A DNA stretch of 64,000 nucleotides from an uncultured Bacteroidota bacterium (GTDB taxonomy: Bacteria; Bacteroidota; Bacteroidia; Bacteroidales; GWA2-32-17): assembly GCA_903837285.1 (NCBI GenBank), contig CAILUD010000039.1, positions 50,004 to 114,003 on the forward strand. Reading direction: 5' to 3'. The stretch's first letter is position 1. Each line of letters opens with the position of its first letter. The notes under the pieces were generated by a model. The model ran no database searches. It was given only the letters and a program-made list of their open reading frames with translations, and was not told the DNA's origin. The translations under genes and the position numbers were made by a program. Shown here piece after piece: positions 1-10,700 of this stretch.

Positions 1-1
1 A

Positions 2-3000
2 TATTTATGGTCTTATACACAACCTTCGTTTGCAGGTACTTTTAATCTTGTAGGCGAAGGTATTAGGCAGCCAATAGATTTACAGCCAAATAGAATATAC
101 CAGATGGATATTAGATATAGAACTTCTAATAATAACAATAATAATATTAGTGGGTTGGTAAATGCTTTTGTTTCAAATGTAAATTACAATGTATGTTTAA
201 ATGGAAATACTGGAAGTGGAACTCTTTATGGGACAGAAATCGCAGATATACATGATCATGGGTTTGGTTTGTCATTTCCTTCCTCCCTTACTATTCAAAG
301 CACAACAGTTAACTTTCCAACACCAAATACCGTACTTCCAAATTCATTTTTATATGTTTGGCCTACTTCAACACATCTTAATTCAGCTGGAGATACAGTT
401 TTAACTTTATTTTTAGAATTGTATGACATTAAAATTCATTATCCTGCACCTCAATTTTCATATACAAGTAATTGTAACCATACCGTTACCTTAAATAATA
501 CTACTCCACATAGTAATGAAAACATACATAATATTCATTGGAACATATATGATATGACTGGAGGTTTAATTGATCAGGCAAATAATATTGAATCTTATAC
601 ACATACATTTTCTAGTAGTTATAATCAAATTCAAGTTGTAATAGTGTATGATTATATTATGGATAATGGCAGTATAGAATGTACTTGTGATACGACCATG
701 AATATTGTTTTTCCTCAGTTAAATGTAAATATTACTGGTCATCAAAATAATATTTGTTCAAATGACAACCATTCCTATGTAACTGCTAACGCAAGTAACG
801 GTACTGCACCATATTCCTACCTTTGGAATACAACCGCAACAACTGCAACAATTATTAATCTTCCATCAGGAACATATTCTGTAACAGTAACTGATGCAAC
901 TGGATGTACTGGTACTGATAATTTTATAATTACCGGAGCACCAAATCCAGTTATAAGTTTAATTTCACCACAAACTCCCTGTTTTCAACAGTGTAATGGA
1001 ACTATTGTTTCAACAGTAACAAATGGTACACCTTCCTATACATATAATTGGAGTAATGGAAGTCATACAGCAAATTTAATCCAACTTTGCTCTGATTCTT
1101 ATACTGTAACTGTAATAGATGGAGTTGGATGTACTTCAACAAATACAATTAGTCTATCAACAAATCCTCAAATAAATATTACAACTTCGTCATTTCAGAA
1201 TGAATGTTCGGGACAAAGTAACGGAAGTATTTATGTTGCGGTTACAGGAGGTACTCCTAATTATATTTATAATTGGTCAAATGGTCAAAATACAAATTCA
1301 ATTATTAATTTAGTAGCTGGAAATTATACTGTAACTGTTACAGATGCTAATGGCTGTACTGCTTATACTACATTTATTGTAAACAGTTTATCAGTACCGA
1401 TAATTACTCCTACTGTTACACCTTCTGATCCTTGTGTATCTTTATGTAACGGGAGTATTATTCTGAATGTAACTCCCCTAGACTCGTATTCATATTTATG
1501 GTATTATAATGGAAATATAGATGCAACAACACAAAATATACCTACAGCATGCTTAGGAGGTTATACTGTGGTTGTTACAAGTAATGCAACTGGTTGCTCT
1601 GTGACACAACCTATTGCTGTAAATTCATTGTCAATTTGCCATGCAGGTACAGATACTTATATTAGTTCAGATCTTCTTATACCAGGTAATTCTGGAATTA
1701 TTTATGTTCCAGGAAATATATTTATTACAAATAATGCCACTCTGACAATTTCGGGTCCTAATACCGAACTAAGATTTATGTCAAACAAGAGAATTGAGCT
1801 AGATAAAGGATGTTCTTTAAAATTATTCAGACATTCAAAGTTGTCATCATGTTGCAATATGTGGGATGGAGTAAAGGCAATAAATAATGCTGCAGCATAT
1901 CCCAATACTGTATTTATTTCGCAAAGTACTATTGAAAATGCCGTCATTGGGATTAATGCTTACGATTATTCGAAGGTATTAAGTTATAGATCATATTTTA
2001 TAAATAACTATGTTGATTTCTATTTAAATAAAACAAAGATATCTCATGTAATAGATTCATGTACATTTGAAACTAACATACCGCAACTTCCTTATGTATT
2101 TTACCCATCATATGTTCAAAATCCATATGCTCACATTTATACTATTAAAAATGCAAATAAATTGAATATCAAAAGGAGTTATTTTAGAAACACAACCCCA
2201 TTTTTAACTACAGATATAGCATGGAAAAAGGGAATGGGAATATATTCTGATTTGACACAGGTAAATGTATCTCATTCAGAATTTACCAAATTATGGTATG
2301 GGGTTAAATCTAATTATATAACAAAAGTTGATACAAATATTTTTAATGGTAATAATCGTGGAGTATTAATTGAAGGACTTAATTCTGCAACACGAATTAT
2401 TTTTAACCAATTTACTATTACAAATAATGGAAATCAATATACTTCTGCTACGTACCCATGGGGAGCAGGTGTTTCAAATAGCATTGGTTATGAAATAGAA
2501 AACAATGAGTTTAAAAATGGGTTTATTGGTCTTGCTATGATAGGTAATGCAGCCACAGGTCGTAAAGTGTATAAAAACTCTTTTGATAGCCTCGAACATG
2601 CTTTTGTTGCCAACGGAACAAATAGCGTTAAACTAACCTGTAACGATTTTGGCTTAACCGTTCCTAATATTACAAGTAATATTCTTTTGTGGTATGGGTC
2701 TATTAATCCAAAACAGGATCATGCACCTTATTGGGATGCTTATGGAATATCTATCAACTCTCACAACCGTTTTTCTACAAGTAAAGATTTATTGCCAGAT
2801 TCACGAAAGTTTAACAGATATGGGTCAACCCAGACTTATGATTATTATTGGGGTGTATATCCAACGCCATATAACGATTTAACAAGAATTTCTCCACCTT
2901 CATGGACTCCTGTTACCTATGTTACCTTACATCCTGCTTTAAATCCATCGGAATATTACAATTCCTTAAATTGCTTAACTGAAATCAACGGAAATAAATC

Positions 3001-4129
3001 AGTTGGTAAAGAATTAACAAAGGTTGATTTATTAAAAGACGCTCTTACGTACCGCAATAATTATTATAATGCTTTGGTTGATAATGGTAATACCGATTAT
3101 TTATTATCGTTAATACAGAATATGAAACCAAACAATTTTAATTTTGCATACAATCAACTGATGAATGCGTCACCTTATCTTTCAGACGCTGTATTAATAC
3201 AATTTATGATTAATCCAATAAATAAACCTCCCTTTAAAAAGGATGTTGTGCTAGCAAACTCACCGCTTCCATTAAATGTACGACCATACATCAATCAAAT
3301 GAATGTAAATCAGAACTTCAAAAACCAGATGTGGGCGGCACAGGTTGGAACAAGCCCACGTGTAGCAATTGAAATGGAACTCGAAAACAGGGATTTTGGA
3401 ATAAATGGCATATTCGGCGACCTTGTTCAATCGGTTTTAATGGATACTATTCCCCAAAAAACGGACAGTCTGTTGAGTTATGTGTTACAAAAAGGTTCGC
3501 TTAACGAAAGATTGATTACTGACCCTGTTTTTATTGAAAAAGAACGGTACGTCGATGCCCAGACAAATCTAACCGAAATTTCTTATTTAAACCAAACAGG
3601 TAACCAACAAATAGTCGATTTTATTCAACTGCAACAATTGCAAATACTATTAAACCAAACGCCAGATAGTTTACAAAAGAATGTAATTTTGCAAAACGAA
3701 GATTGGATTAATTCAATAGCTAATGATTCTACTCATTTCTGTATGGCAGATGCTTTAAACTTACTTGAAAAAGCAAACGATACATTATATCCGAGAAATG
3801 TTTATATAGGTACGGGAGCACAATTAAAAGTGACGGAATTTTTAAATAATGGAGTTAGTGAAAATGATGAAAAAGAAGAATGTAGTCTTACTGTTACTCC
3901 TAATCCGGCAAAGTCAACCGTAAGCTTTATTGTAAATCCTGATGAAATTACAGAAAATATGAGAATTTCAATTTATGATGTACAGGGAAGATATATACAG
4001 GAAGTTGAAATAAAAACATCAAAAGAAATTTATTTGATGGATATAAATAATTATAAAAAGGGAATTTATTATGCTTCACTTCGTATAAACGATAATATAT
4101 TATGTGTGCGTAAATTAATTGTTGAATAG
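2..4129 (+). CDS. T9SS type A-sorted surface protein with SprB-like repeats (5' truncated by window)
   Basis: Large exported surface protein. The frame is open from base 2, upstream of the first ATG at 104, so the real start lies outside the window. Four SprB-like modules of about 65 residues follow one another at roughly bases 740-1630, each with a central YxYxW strand and ending in a YTVTVTDxxGC-type strand. Bases ~1660-2700 encode an irregular strand-rich stretch compatible with a right-handed beta helix. A more helical region follows (~3000-3850). The last ~80 residues are a T9SS type A sorting domain (VTPNPAKSTVSF, ISIYDVQGR, KKGIYYASL). SprB repeats are known from gliding adhesins; cell-surface display by T9SS is inferred from the tail, and the ligand is unknown. 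The stop is immediately followed by the ATG of the next gene, so the two are probably co-transcribed. Confidence 0.85.
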   Translation, partial: YLWSYTQPSFAGTFNLVGEGIRQPIDLQPNRIYQMDIRYRTSNNNNNNISGLVNAFVSNVNYNVCLNGNTGSGTLYGTEIADIHDHGFGLSFPSSLTIQSTTVNFPTPNTVLPNSFLYVWPTSTHLNSAGDTVLTLFLELYDIKIHYPAPQFSYTSNCNHTVTLNNTTPHSNENIHNIHWNIYDMTGGLIDQANNIESYTHTFSSSYNQIQVVIVYDYIMDNGSIECTCDTTMNIVFPQLNVNITGHQNNICSNDNHSYVTANASNGTAPYSYLWNTTATTATIINLPSGTYSVTVTDATGCTGTDNFIITGAPNPVISLISPQTPCFQQCNGTIVSTVTNGTPSYTYNWSNGSHTANLIQLCSDSYTVTVIDGVGCTSTNTISLSTNPQINITTSSFQNECSGQSNGSIYVAVTGGTPNYIYNWSNGQNTNSIINLVAGNYTVTVTDANGCTAYTTFIVNSLSVPIITPTVTPSDPCVSLCNGSIILNVTPLDSYSYLWYYNGNIDATTQNIPTACLGGYTVVVTSNATGCSVTQPIAVNSLSICHAGTDTYISSDLLIPGNSGIIYVPGNIFITNNATLTISGPNTELRFMSNKRIELDKGCSLKLFRHSKLSSCCNMWDGVKAINNAAAYPNTVFISQSTIENAVIGINAYDYSKVLSYRSYFINNYVDFYLNKTKISHVIDSCTFETNIPQLPYVFYPSYVQNPYAHIYTIKNANKLNIKRSYFRNTTPFLTTDIAWKKGMGIYSDLTQVNVSHSEFTKLWYGVKSNYITKVDTNIFNGNNRGVLIEGLNSATRIIFNQFTITNNGNQYTSATYPWGAGVSNSIGYEIENNEFKNGFIGLAMIGNAATGRKVYKNSFDSLEHAFVANGTNSVKLTCNDFGLTVPNITSNILLWYGSINPKQDHAPYWDAYGISINSHNRFSTSKDLLPDSRKFNRYGSTQTYDYYWGVYPTPYNDLTRISPPSWTPVTYVTLHPALNPSEYYNSLNCLTEINGNKSVGKELTKVDLLKDALTYRNNYYNALVDNGNTDYLLSLIQNMKPNNFNFAYNQLMNASPYLSDAVLIQFMINPINKPPFKKDVVLANSPLPLNVRPYINQMNVNQNFKNQMWAAQVGTSPRVAIEMELENRDFGINGIFGDLVQSVLMDTIPQKTDSLLSYVLQKGSLNERLITDPVFIEKERYVDAQTNLTEISYLNQTGNQQIVDFIQLQQLQILLNQTPDSLQKNVILQNEDWINSIANDSTHFCMADALNLLEKANDTLYPRNVYIGTGAQLKVTEFLNNGVSENDEKEECSLTVTPNPAKSTVSFIVNPDEITENMRISIYDVQGRYIQEVEIKTSKEIYLMDINNYKKGIYYASLRINDNILCVRKLIVE

Positions 4130-5941
4130 ATGAAGCATTCATTGTTGTTATTCATATTGTTACTGTTGGGAAAACTTGTATTTTCCCAACAGTATTTAAA
4201 CAGTACTTACATTACACAAGGATTGGCATATCCTCCTACTAATATAATTCCAACAGATAGTGGTTATATTATTGGCTCTTCTACTGCAAATACAATATAT
4301 TTATTAGATTCTTCAGCAAATGAAAAATGGTTTAAACAATATCCACTTAGTTTGCCCGGAGGATATGGTAATTTAATATCTGATAATAATGGGAAGTATA
4401 TTGCTTCCGGCACTTTACAGGGTGGTATTGATGGAGCATATTTAATTAAATTCAATAATTCTTTCGATACTATTTATTCAAAAATATTAATTACAGAAAC
4501 AATTTGTAGTAGTTGTTTATCTATGGTTCACTGTTTTGTAGACAACAATGGAAAATACATTCTTTTAGGGCATAATTCAAGAGACAGTAGCGGTGTGTCA
4601 ATTCCTGATGTTGATGCGCTTTTTATAAAAACGGATACATCCGGTACAATAATAAATCATAAATTAATTGGGCCTTCTAATAATGCTGATTGGTTCAACA
4701 CTGGTCTTCAAATGGGTAATAACTACTATTTGTTTGGCGGAACATATAGTTATGCGCCAGGTAGTGTTGTAGGTATGGATAGAACGGATGGATGGATAGT
4801 AAAAACAGATTTGCAGGGAAATGAAATTTCAAGTGCTGCGTTTGGGAATCCGAATATATATGATCATGATTTTATCTTTACCCTTAAAACACATCAGAAC
4901 AAATTGCTTACAGGAGTAGATTATGGTATTGCAAAACATTCAAGCGGCTTTAGAATGTTTAAACCAAGATTATTAGTTTTAAATGATGATTTAAGTGTTT
5001 ATAAAGATCTGTTTTTTAAGAATTCATATGTGTCAAATGATACTTTATTTAATAGTTCAATTGTAGATGGAATTCTGAACATTGATTCAACATATACTTT
5101 TTTAGGAAGAGATGTTGCAGTAAGTATTTCAACTCATAGTGGATTACACTCAAATGGATTTGTTTTAAAATTAAATAAAAGTTTAAAAGTTTTATATTTT
5201 CGTAATTATATTCATAATGGCGGTAATTATACGAGTATTATACCTACAGTAATTGCATCAACGGCTGATAGTGGATATATATTTGGTGGTTATGTTAATG
5301 ACAATACCTTAACCCCCTCTCAGCAATCGTGGCTTGTAAAAACCGATAGTCTCGGTTGCGATGGTTTTCATAGTTGTGATGATACAACTTTAGTTTGTCA
5401 AATATTACAAGCACCAGATACGGCATGTAAAAATGACACATCATGGATACATGTAAAATTTAAAGGAAGAAGCGCACCATATTTTATTTATGCAAATACA
5501 ACACTTGCATTGGATAGTGTTTATTACCCATACACTTTACCTTTATGGATAGATACACTTATGCCATATTTCCCAACAACAACAGGCATGCAACAAGTAA
5601 TTGTTAAACTACAAGACCCCTGGGGTTGGTATCAAACTGATACCGTACAGATATTTGTAAAAAACTGCGGATCTGGAAGTATAGAGGAAACATGGTATCC
5701 TAAAAAAGTAGAAGTCTTTCCAAATCCTGCTACAAATGAATTACATGTAAAAATACGTTCTGCAATAACCACTCCTGTTTCTATAACAATTTACGATATG
5801 CAAGGTAAAGTTGTAAAACAAATTGCAACGAAACTTAACGAAACGGTAATAAATATTAGTGGGTTAAAAGAAGGGGTATATGGGATAAGGGTCGTTGGGG
5901 ATAATATAACTGTGAGTGATAGATTTGTGAAATTAGAGTAA
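4130..5941 (+). CDS. T9SS type A-sorted secreted protein, propeller-like
   Basis: Exported protein of 603 residues. A clear signal peptide (MKHSLLLFILLLLGKLVFS, then QQY) supports the ATG at 4130, which directly abuts the stop of the upstream gene. Residues ~25-430 hold repeats of the type SGYIIGS / GKYIASG / DSGYIFGG and KTDxxG, as seen in beta-propeller-like secreted Bacteroidota proteins. A Cys-containing segment (LGCDGFHSC) follows, then a short Ig-like region. The C-terminus is a type A sorting domain (VEVFPNPATNELHV, ITIYDMQGK, LKEGVYGIRVV). No catalytic motif was seen. Coupling with the SprB-repeat protein suggests both are surface-exposed parts of one structure; this is inference. Confidence 0.85.
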   Translation: MKHSLLLFILLLLGKLVFSQQYLNSTYITQGLAYPPTNIIPTDSGYIIGSSTANTIYLLDSSANEKWFKQYPLSLPGGYGNLISDNNGKYIASGTLQGGIDGAYLIKFNNSFDTIYSKILITETICSSCLSMVHCFVDNNGKYILLGHNSRDSSGVSIPDVDALFIKTDTSGTIINHKLIGPSNNADWFNTGLQMGNNYYLFGGTYSYAPGSVVGMDRTDGWIVKTDLQGNEISSAAFGNPNIYDHDFIFTLKTHQNKLLTGVDYGIAKHSSGFRMFKPRLLVLNDDLSVYKDLFFKNSYVSNDTLFNSSIVDGILNIDSTYTFLGRDVAVSISTHSGLHSNGFVLKLNKSLKVLYFRNYIHNGGNYTSIIPTVIASTADSGYIFGGYVNDNTLTPSQQSWLVKTDSLGCDGFHSCDDTTLVCQILQAPDTACKNDTSWIHVKFKGRSAPYFIYANTTLALDSVYYPYTLPLWIDTLMPYFPTTTGMQQVIVKLQDPWGWYQTDTVQIFVKNCGSGSIEETWYPKKVEVFPNPATNELHVKIRSAITTPVSITIYDMQGKVVKQIATKLNETVINISGLKEGVYGIRVVGDNITVSDRFVKLE

Positions 5942-5948
5942 TGAGCAG

Positions 5949-5974
5949 ATGCTGAATCAAGTTCAGCATGACGG
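5949..5974. repeat. REP-like hairpin, TCAAG-loop family
   Basis: ATGCTGAA (5949-5956), loop TCAAG, TTCAGCAT (5962-5969), then GACGG. Same loop and flank as the copy at 16287-16312, with a different but self-complementary stem. Confidence 0.75.
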
Positions 5975-6114
5975 TTTGGGTTATGAGAAGTGAATTAATT
6001 GTTAATTAAAATAATCATGACTTTGAAAAAAATATTGAAAACCTATTTAATTTAATATGTGTTGGATTAATTAAAAGAAATTGATTTAGTGTATTGTGTT
6101 TTGATTAGTTTTGG

Positions 6115-6145
6115 TTGGTTATAAAATAATCAACCTTTTTTTTAT
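6115..6145 (+). terminator. Rho-independent terminator-like hairpin
   Basis: Ten-base stem 6115-6124/6128-6137 with one G-U pair and an AAA loop, followed by eight T (6138-6145). It lies just before the PNPOx-like gene, 170 bases after the T9SS gene, so it probably ends the upstream transcript and insulates 6166. Confidence 0.65.
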
Positions 6146-6165
6146 CTTTATAAAAAATATTAATC

Positions 6166-6642
6166 ATGCATATTAGAGATAAAGCAATAAAAGAGATAAC
6201 ATTACAAAATGAATTGTTGGAAGTGATTAATAAATGTAAAGTTTGTCATGTTGGGTTTGTAGATGGCGATAAACCTTATGTTTTGGCATTTAATTTTGGT
6301 TTCGATGGTAAATCGGTTTATTTGCATTGTGCTAAAGAAGGGTATAAAATAGATGTTTTAAATAAGAATAACCAGGTATGTATTGAATTTGATACAGATC
6401 ATGATTTATTTGCCAGACACGAAGAAGTTGCATGTAGCTGGAGAATGAGATATAGAAGCGTTATAGTGTGGGGAAAAGCGGAATTTGTTTCAGATTATAA
6501 CGAGAAAGTAGATGGACTTAAAATATTTATGAAGAATTATTCTGATTTAAATTTTGAATTTTCAATTCCTTCGGTTAATAATATTCTTATAATAAAGATA
6601 CCTATTGATAAAATGACTGGAAGAAAATTCGAATATTTATAA
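6166..6642 (+). CDS. Pyridoxamine 5'-phosphate oxidase-like flavoprotein (NimA-like)
   Basis: 158-residue protein of the split-barrel flavin-binding fold shared by PNPOx-like and NimA-like proteins. Signs are an early small-residue strand (CHVGFVDGDKPYVLAFNF), a second strand pair (SVYLHCAKEGYKIDVL), NNQVCIEFDT, an RYRSVIVWGKAEF strand, and a final IDKMTGRKF. Length fits single-domain family members. The fold typically binds FMN or F420 and acts in redox chemistry or nitro-group reduction; the substrate here cannot be read from sequence. The gene stands alone, 70 bases before the SiaB-like gene. Confidence 0.8.
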   Translation: MHIRDKAIKEITLQNELLEVINKCKVCHVGFVDGDKPYVLAFNFGFDGKSVYLHCAKEGYKIDVLNKNNQVCIEFDTDHDLFARHEEVACSWRMRYRSVIVWGKAEFVSDYNEKVDGLKIFMKNYSDLNFEFSIPSVNNILIIKIPIDKMTGRKFEYL

Positions 6643-6712
6643 AAATTAATAACAATAATGCTTTTATTTACATTTAATTTAATAGTTTTGAGATAATAAA
6701 ATTTTTTTCTAG

Positions 6713-7264
6713 GTGATTGATTATTCGAACTCAGTTTTTGATCTTAAAAAGTGGCTTGACGCTGGACAGCAGGGTAATGTATTACAGTCGTTTAGTGGCG
6801 AAATTACATCGGTTGTTATTACCGATTTAATTGAAAGAACTGAAAATATTTTTGCTACAACACCTTCGATTGAGTCGTTACGAAAAGCTACCATTCATGT
6901 GTTTGTAGAATGTATTCAGAATCTTTTTCATCATGGATTAGAATTAGAAGAAGGAAAACCAAAATTTGGTGTGTGCTATTTATCCTATTTCGAGAGTTCT
7001 ATTAAGGTAATAACTGGCAATTATATCTTAAAAGAGAAGCAACAAATGATAAGCGATAGAATAAATCAGATAAATTCTTTATCAAAAGAAGAATTAAAAG
7101 CACTTTATAAATTAATTCTTAACAATGAAGAATTCTCCGAAAAAGGTGGCGGTGGCCTTGGTATGATAGATATGGCACGCAAAACCGGCACTAAAATGGA
7201 ATACGAATTTTTACCTGTTAATGAAAAACTTTTATTTTACGTTTTGAAAATTAATATAATTTAG
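6713..7264 (+). CDS. siaB: SiaB-family protein kinase
   Basis: 183-residue cytoplasmic protein matching the SiaB (DUF6272) family: an N-terminal region of the GQQGNVLQSFSGEIT type, a helix with ECIQNLFHHG in the position of the GHKL N-box, and a glycine-rich GGGGLGMIDMARKTG segment as nucleotide lid. The family is known from Pseudomonas aeruginosa, where SiaB phosphorylates SiaC. The start is GTG at 6713; no better start lies upstream. The next gene, 34 bases on, encodes a SiaC-like protein, so substrate and kinase are paired. The phosphatase SiaA and diguanylate cyclase SiaD of the Pseudomonas system are not in the window. Confidence 0.82.
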   Translation: MIDYSNSVFDLKKWLDAGQQGNVLQSFSGEITSVVITDLIERTENIFATTPSIESLRKATIHVFVECIQNLFHHGLELEEGKPKFGVCYLSYFESSIKVITGNYILKEKQQMISDRINQINSLSKEELKALYKLILNNEEFSEKGGGGLGMIDMARKTGTKMEYEFLPVNEKLLFYVLKINII

Positions 7265-7298
7265 CATATCTTTAAACTCTAAAAAAAAAATAAGGCAT

Positions 7299-7679
7299 AT
7301 GGATCCAATAATTATTGAAGGAACACCAAAAACACCAACTGTGAATTTTGATGCAACCACAGGAAAAATAGAAATCAAAGGAAGATCCATTCCCGAAAAT
7401 TCTATTGAATTCTACAAACCACTTGTTGATTGGTTAGAGTCATATAGTGGAGCAGCACTTGCAAATACTGTAGTTAATATTCAACTTGAGTATTTTAACA
7501 CTAGCTCATCAAAATGTATTCTTGATATTTTTAAGAAATTAGAAAACATTGCTAAAGCTGGTAGTGCGGTAATTATTAATTGGTATTACGAAGAAGACGA
7601 CGAAGATATGTTGGAAGCTGGTGAAGATTACCAATCAATTATTAAAGTTCCTTTTAAAATGATTGAAATAGAAGAATAA
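7299..7679 (+). CDS. siaC: SiaC-family regulatory phosphoprotein (DUF1987)
   Basis: 126-residue DUF1987 protein. Family features are TPxVxFD near the N-terminus, the GRSIPENSIEFYKPLVDWL block, the strand IQLEYFNTSSSKCI, and an acidic WYYEEDDEDMLEAGEDYQ segment. In P. aeruginosa SiaC the switch residue phosphorylated by SiaB is Thr68; here Thr68 falls in the NTSSSK motif by direct counting. Unphosphorylated SiaC activates a partner in Pseudomonas; the partner here is unknown. It is followed by a strong bidirectional terminator. Confidence 0.85.
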   Translation: MDPIIIEGTPKTPTVNFDATTGKIEIKGRSIPENSIEFYKPLVDWLESYSGAALANTVVNIQLEYFNTSSSKCILDIFKKLENIAKAGSAVIINWYYEEDDEDMLEAGEDYQSIIKVPFKMIEIEE

Positions 7680-7697
7680 AAGATATTTCTTAAATAA

Positions 7698-7738
7698 AAA
7701 AGCCGGGTAATTTGATATTATCCGGCTTTTATTTTTTT
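7698..7738. terminator. Bidirectional terminator between convergent genes
   Basis: AAAAGCCGG (7698-7706) pairs with CCGGCTTTT (7722-7730). There is a T-rich tail on plus and the equivalent (TTTTTTATTT) on minus. It sits between the stop of siaC (plus) and the stop of the ABC transporter (minus). Confidence 0.85.
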
Positions 7739-10700
7739 AGTTTGTTCTTCTTTTTGATTCTTTCAGAAGTCCATTCTCCTAGTTCTAATAGTCTTCTTAA
7801 TAGATTAAAATATAGGCAAATGAATAATACAATTGACATTAGCCAAATTACTGCTATGTTAACCCAGAAAGTATCGAAATATTTGCCAAAAACCATTTTA
7901 CGTGGTGCATAAAAATGTGCAGCTAAAATACCGCCTGGTGTATCAAAAAATATAGGATCAGCTTTTTGATATAATCTGTGGTCGTACTCAATAATTTTTA
8001 CACCTTCATTCTCATTTCTAACAAACTCTTTTAAATTTTCATTGTAATATTCTTTCTTTAGCTGAATAAATTCTTTATTTGCTTTTTCAGTATTTGTTAA
8101 CTTAGCCGAAAGCCTATCTTTTGCTTCGCTTGCTTTCTTGTATTTTTGAATATAATATTTATTTAATTCATCAAAATAAAAAACTAACTTATCAATTACC
8201 ATGTTGTTAACTTTTCCGTATACTAAATTTGAAACTGTAACAGGTAGCGGAATTTTCTTATTTGTTTTAACTTCAACTGAAAGCTCATTTCTTAAAAGTA
8301 ATAAATTGTCTTCTATTAAATCTTTTTTATTCTTATCATTAAGCAATCTCTTTACATCCGAAACTTTATTTCGCATAGATACAAGCCAGAAATCTTTTTT
8401 AAAGTTTGAAGAACTCATGATTTTCTCATAAGCATAAAACTGTTTTTCATATTTGTTTTCGCGAAACTGGTACACGGCTAACGCCTCATATGCCCATCTG
8501 GCAGTAATAATTTGTCCGTAAATTGGAATGTGGCTTGGGCTACTAATATCAGGATTAAGTTTGTCAAATTTAAAAATTATACCACTTAATATAAGTTGAG
8601 GTATTACTAAAAAAGGAATTAATATATATATTGTTACAGCAGAATTAAATGCATCAGATATATTAAGACCTAAAATATTTGAAAAAACCCAGGCACTAAA
8701 TAACACTAACCAATATTGCCAGTACATACCCTGAATTTCTAGAACAGAGTTTCCTATAATCACAAAAATAGCTGCTTGTATTGCAGATAGTACAGTGAGT
8801 ATTGCAACTTTTGAAAACAAATAACTGCCCCAACTTAAATTCAGGTATTTTTCACGTTTTCTGATTTTTCTGTCTCTAAAGATTTCTTCAGCACTAACGG
8901 TTAATCCAATAAAAATGGAAATAATTACCGACATGAAAATAAAAATGGAAATATTACTGTTTTCGCTAAAAGAATAGCCAGTATCATTAGCGGCATCAAT
9001 ATTATAATATTTAATAATGTATGAAAGAAGTAGAGCTAAAAGAGGCGCTTCTAACAGATTAATAAGCAGATATTGAGTGTTAGAAAGTTTAGATAGTACA
9101 TCTCTAACTACAAATACTTTAAATTGTTTTATTTTTCCGGGAACTTTAAAAAATATTTCAGGAAGTCTGTAATGTGATTTCTCTTCTTCTGTTTTTGCTT
9201 CTAGTTTAACATGATATTTATTATAACTACCAAGCCATTCGTTTGGAGAGAATTTACGGGTATGAGTCATGTTTCCATACTCATCAAGCACATTTGCTTC
9301 TACTATATTAAATATTTGTTCTGGATTAACATTACCACAGGTTGGACATTCACTTTCGCTCCAGTTTGCCTGGTGGGTTCTTGATTTAAAGTAAATTATA
9401 GAATCAACCGGATCTCCATCATAAATTAAATATCCACCAGTATCAAGTATCAGTAGTTTATCAAACATTTTAAAAATATCTGATGATGGCTGATGAATAA
9501 CAACAAAAACTAATTTCCCTTTTAAAGTTAAATCTTTAAGTAAATCAAGTATGTTTTCAGAATCTCTTGATGATAAACCAGAAGTTGGTTCGTCAAGAAA
9601 AAGTATTGAAGGTTCTCGAATAAGTTCTAATGCAATATTTAAACGTTTACGCTGACCACCGCTGATTTTTTTATTCATCGGGTTTCCAACTTTCATGTGT
9701 TTTATCTTATACAAACCAAGGCTTTGCAGGGTTTTAAGAACTATTCTTAAAATTTGAAAGTGGCTAAGATTATCAAAACAAAGTTTTGCGTTGTAATATA
9801 AATTTTGGAATACAGTTAAATCTTCAATAAGTAAATCGTCCTGAGAAACATAGCCAATTAATCCTTCTATTGATTCGTCTTTTGAATAAATACTAATATC
9901 ATTTATTAATATTTCTCCACTTGTTGGGGGATACGAACCATTTAAAACATTCAATAAAGTTGTTTTTCCTGCTCCGCTGGCTCCCATAATACCTACCAGG
10001 TGTCCAGATTCTTCAAGAAAATTCATGTCATGCAGACCAATACCTCCACCTTTAAAAGCATACTCGATATTTCTGGCTTCGAATATAATTTTCGATTTAA
10101 GTTTGTCTTCATTAAAAATACTGAGAATATCTGAGTAGTAAATAGGAGAGATTTTAGCCGAACGAATTGAACTACCATTTGTTAGTACATATACTTTTTG
10201 CAAATGAATTAACTGCCCATTTAAATATAATTCCTTTTCGCCTAAATATTTTAAAAGGAACATGTTTGCAATTCTAACATGGAATACTCGAATCTGACCT
10301 TGTAAGCCTGAGCGATATAAATGTTTTGCTTTAGGATGATTAAACTCTTTTTGGCTGTCAACCAATAGCATTCTTGTAGAATTAGGAACCTCGTCAAAAG
10401 TGTATAGAATAAATGCTTTTAAACGAATATACTCTTCGGAAACAATGTGAAATGTATCAGCAACTGTTTCTACAAATTCTTGTTCTTGCTCAGAAATTTC
10501 GTCGGAGTCTGATTTTATAAATTCAAGTAAACGAACAACAACTATTATCTTTTGTTTTTGAGTTAGTTCTTCGTTTATTTCTGTACAAATTTTTAAAACT
10601 TTTACAGAACTTCCTGCAATTCTCTTTTTTCGTAAAGTGCTGTCGGTTTGTTTTGCCTGATATTGTTCATAGTAATTATTAAATACCTTTAAGTATTCGT

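Noticed and set aside
735..1630. Tandem DNA repeat or CRISPR-like array in the first gene
   Set aside because: The repetition is at the protein level (SprB modules of ~65 residues) with diverged DNA, not identical repeats with spacers.
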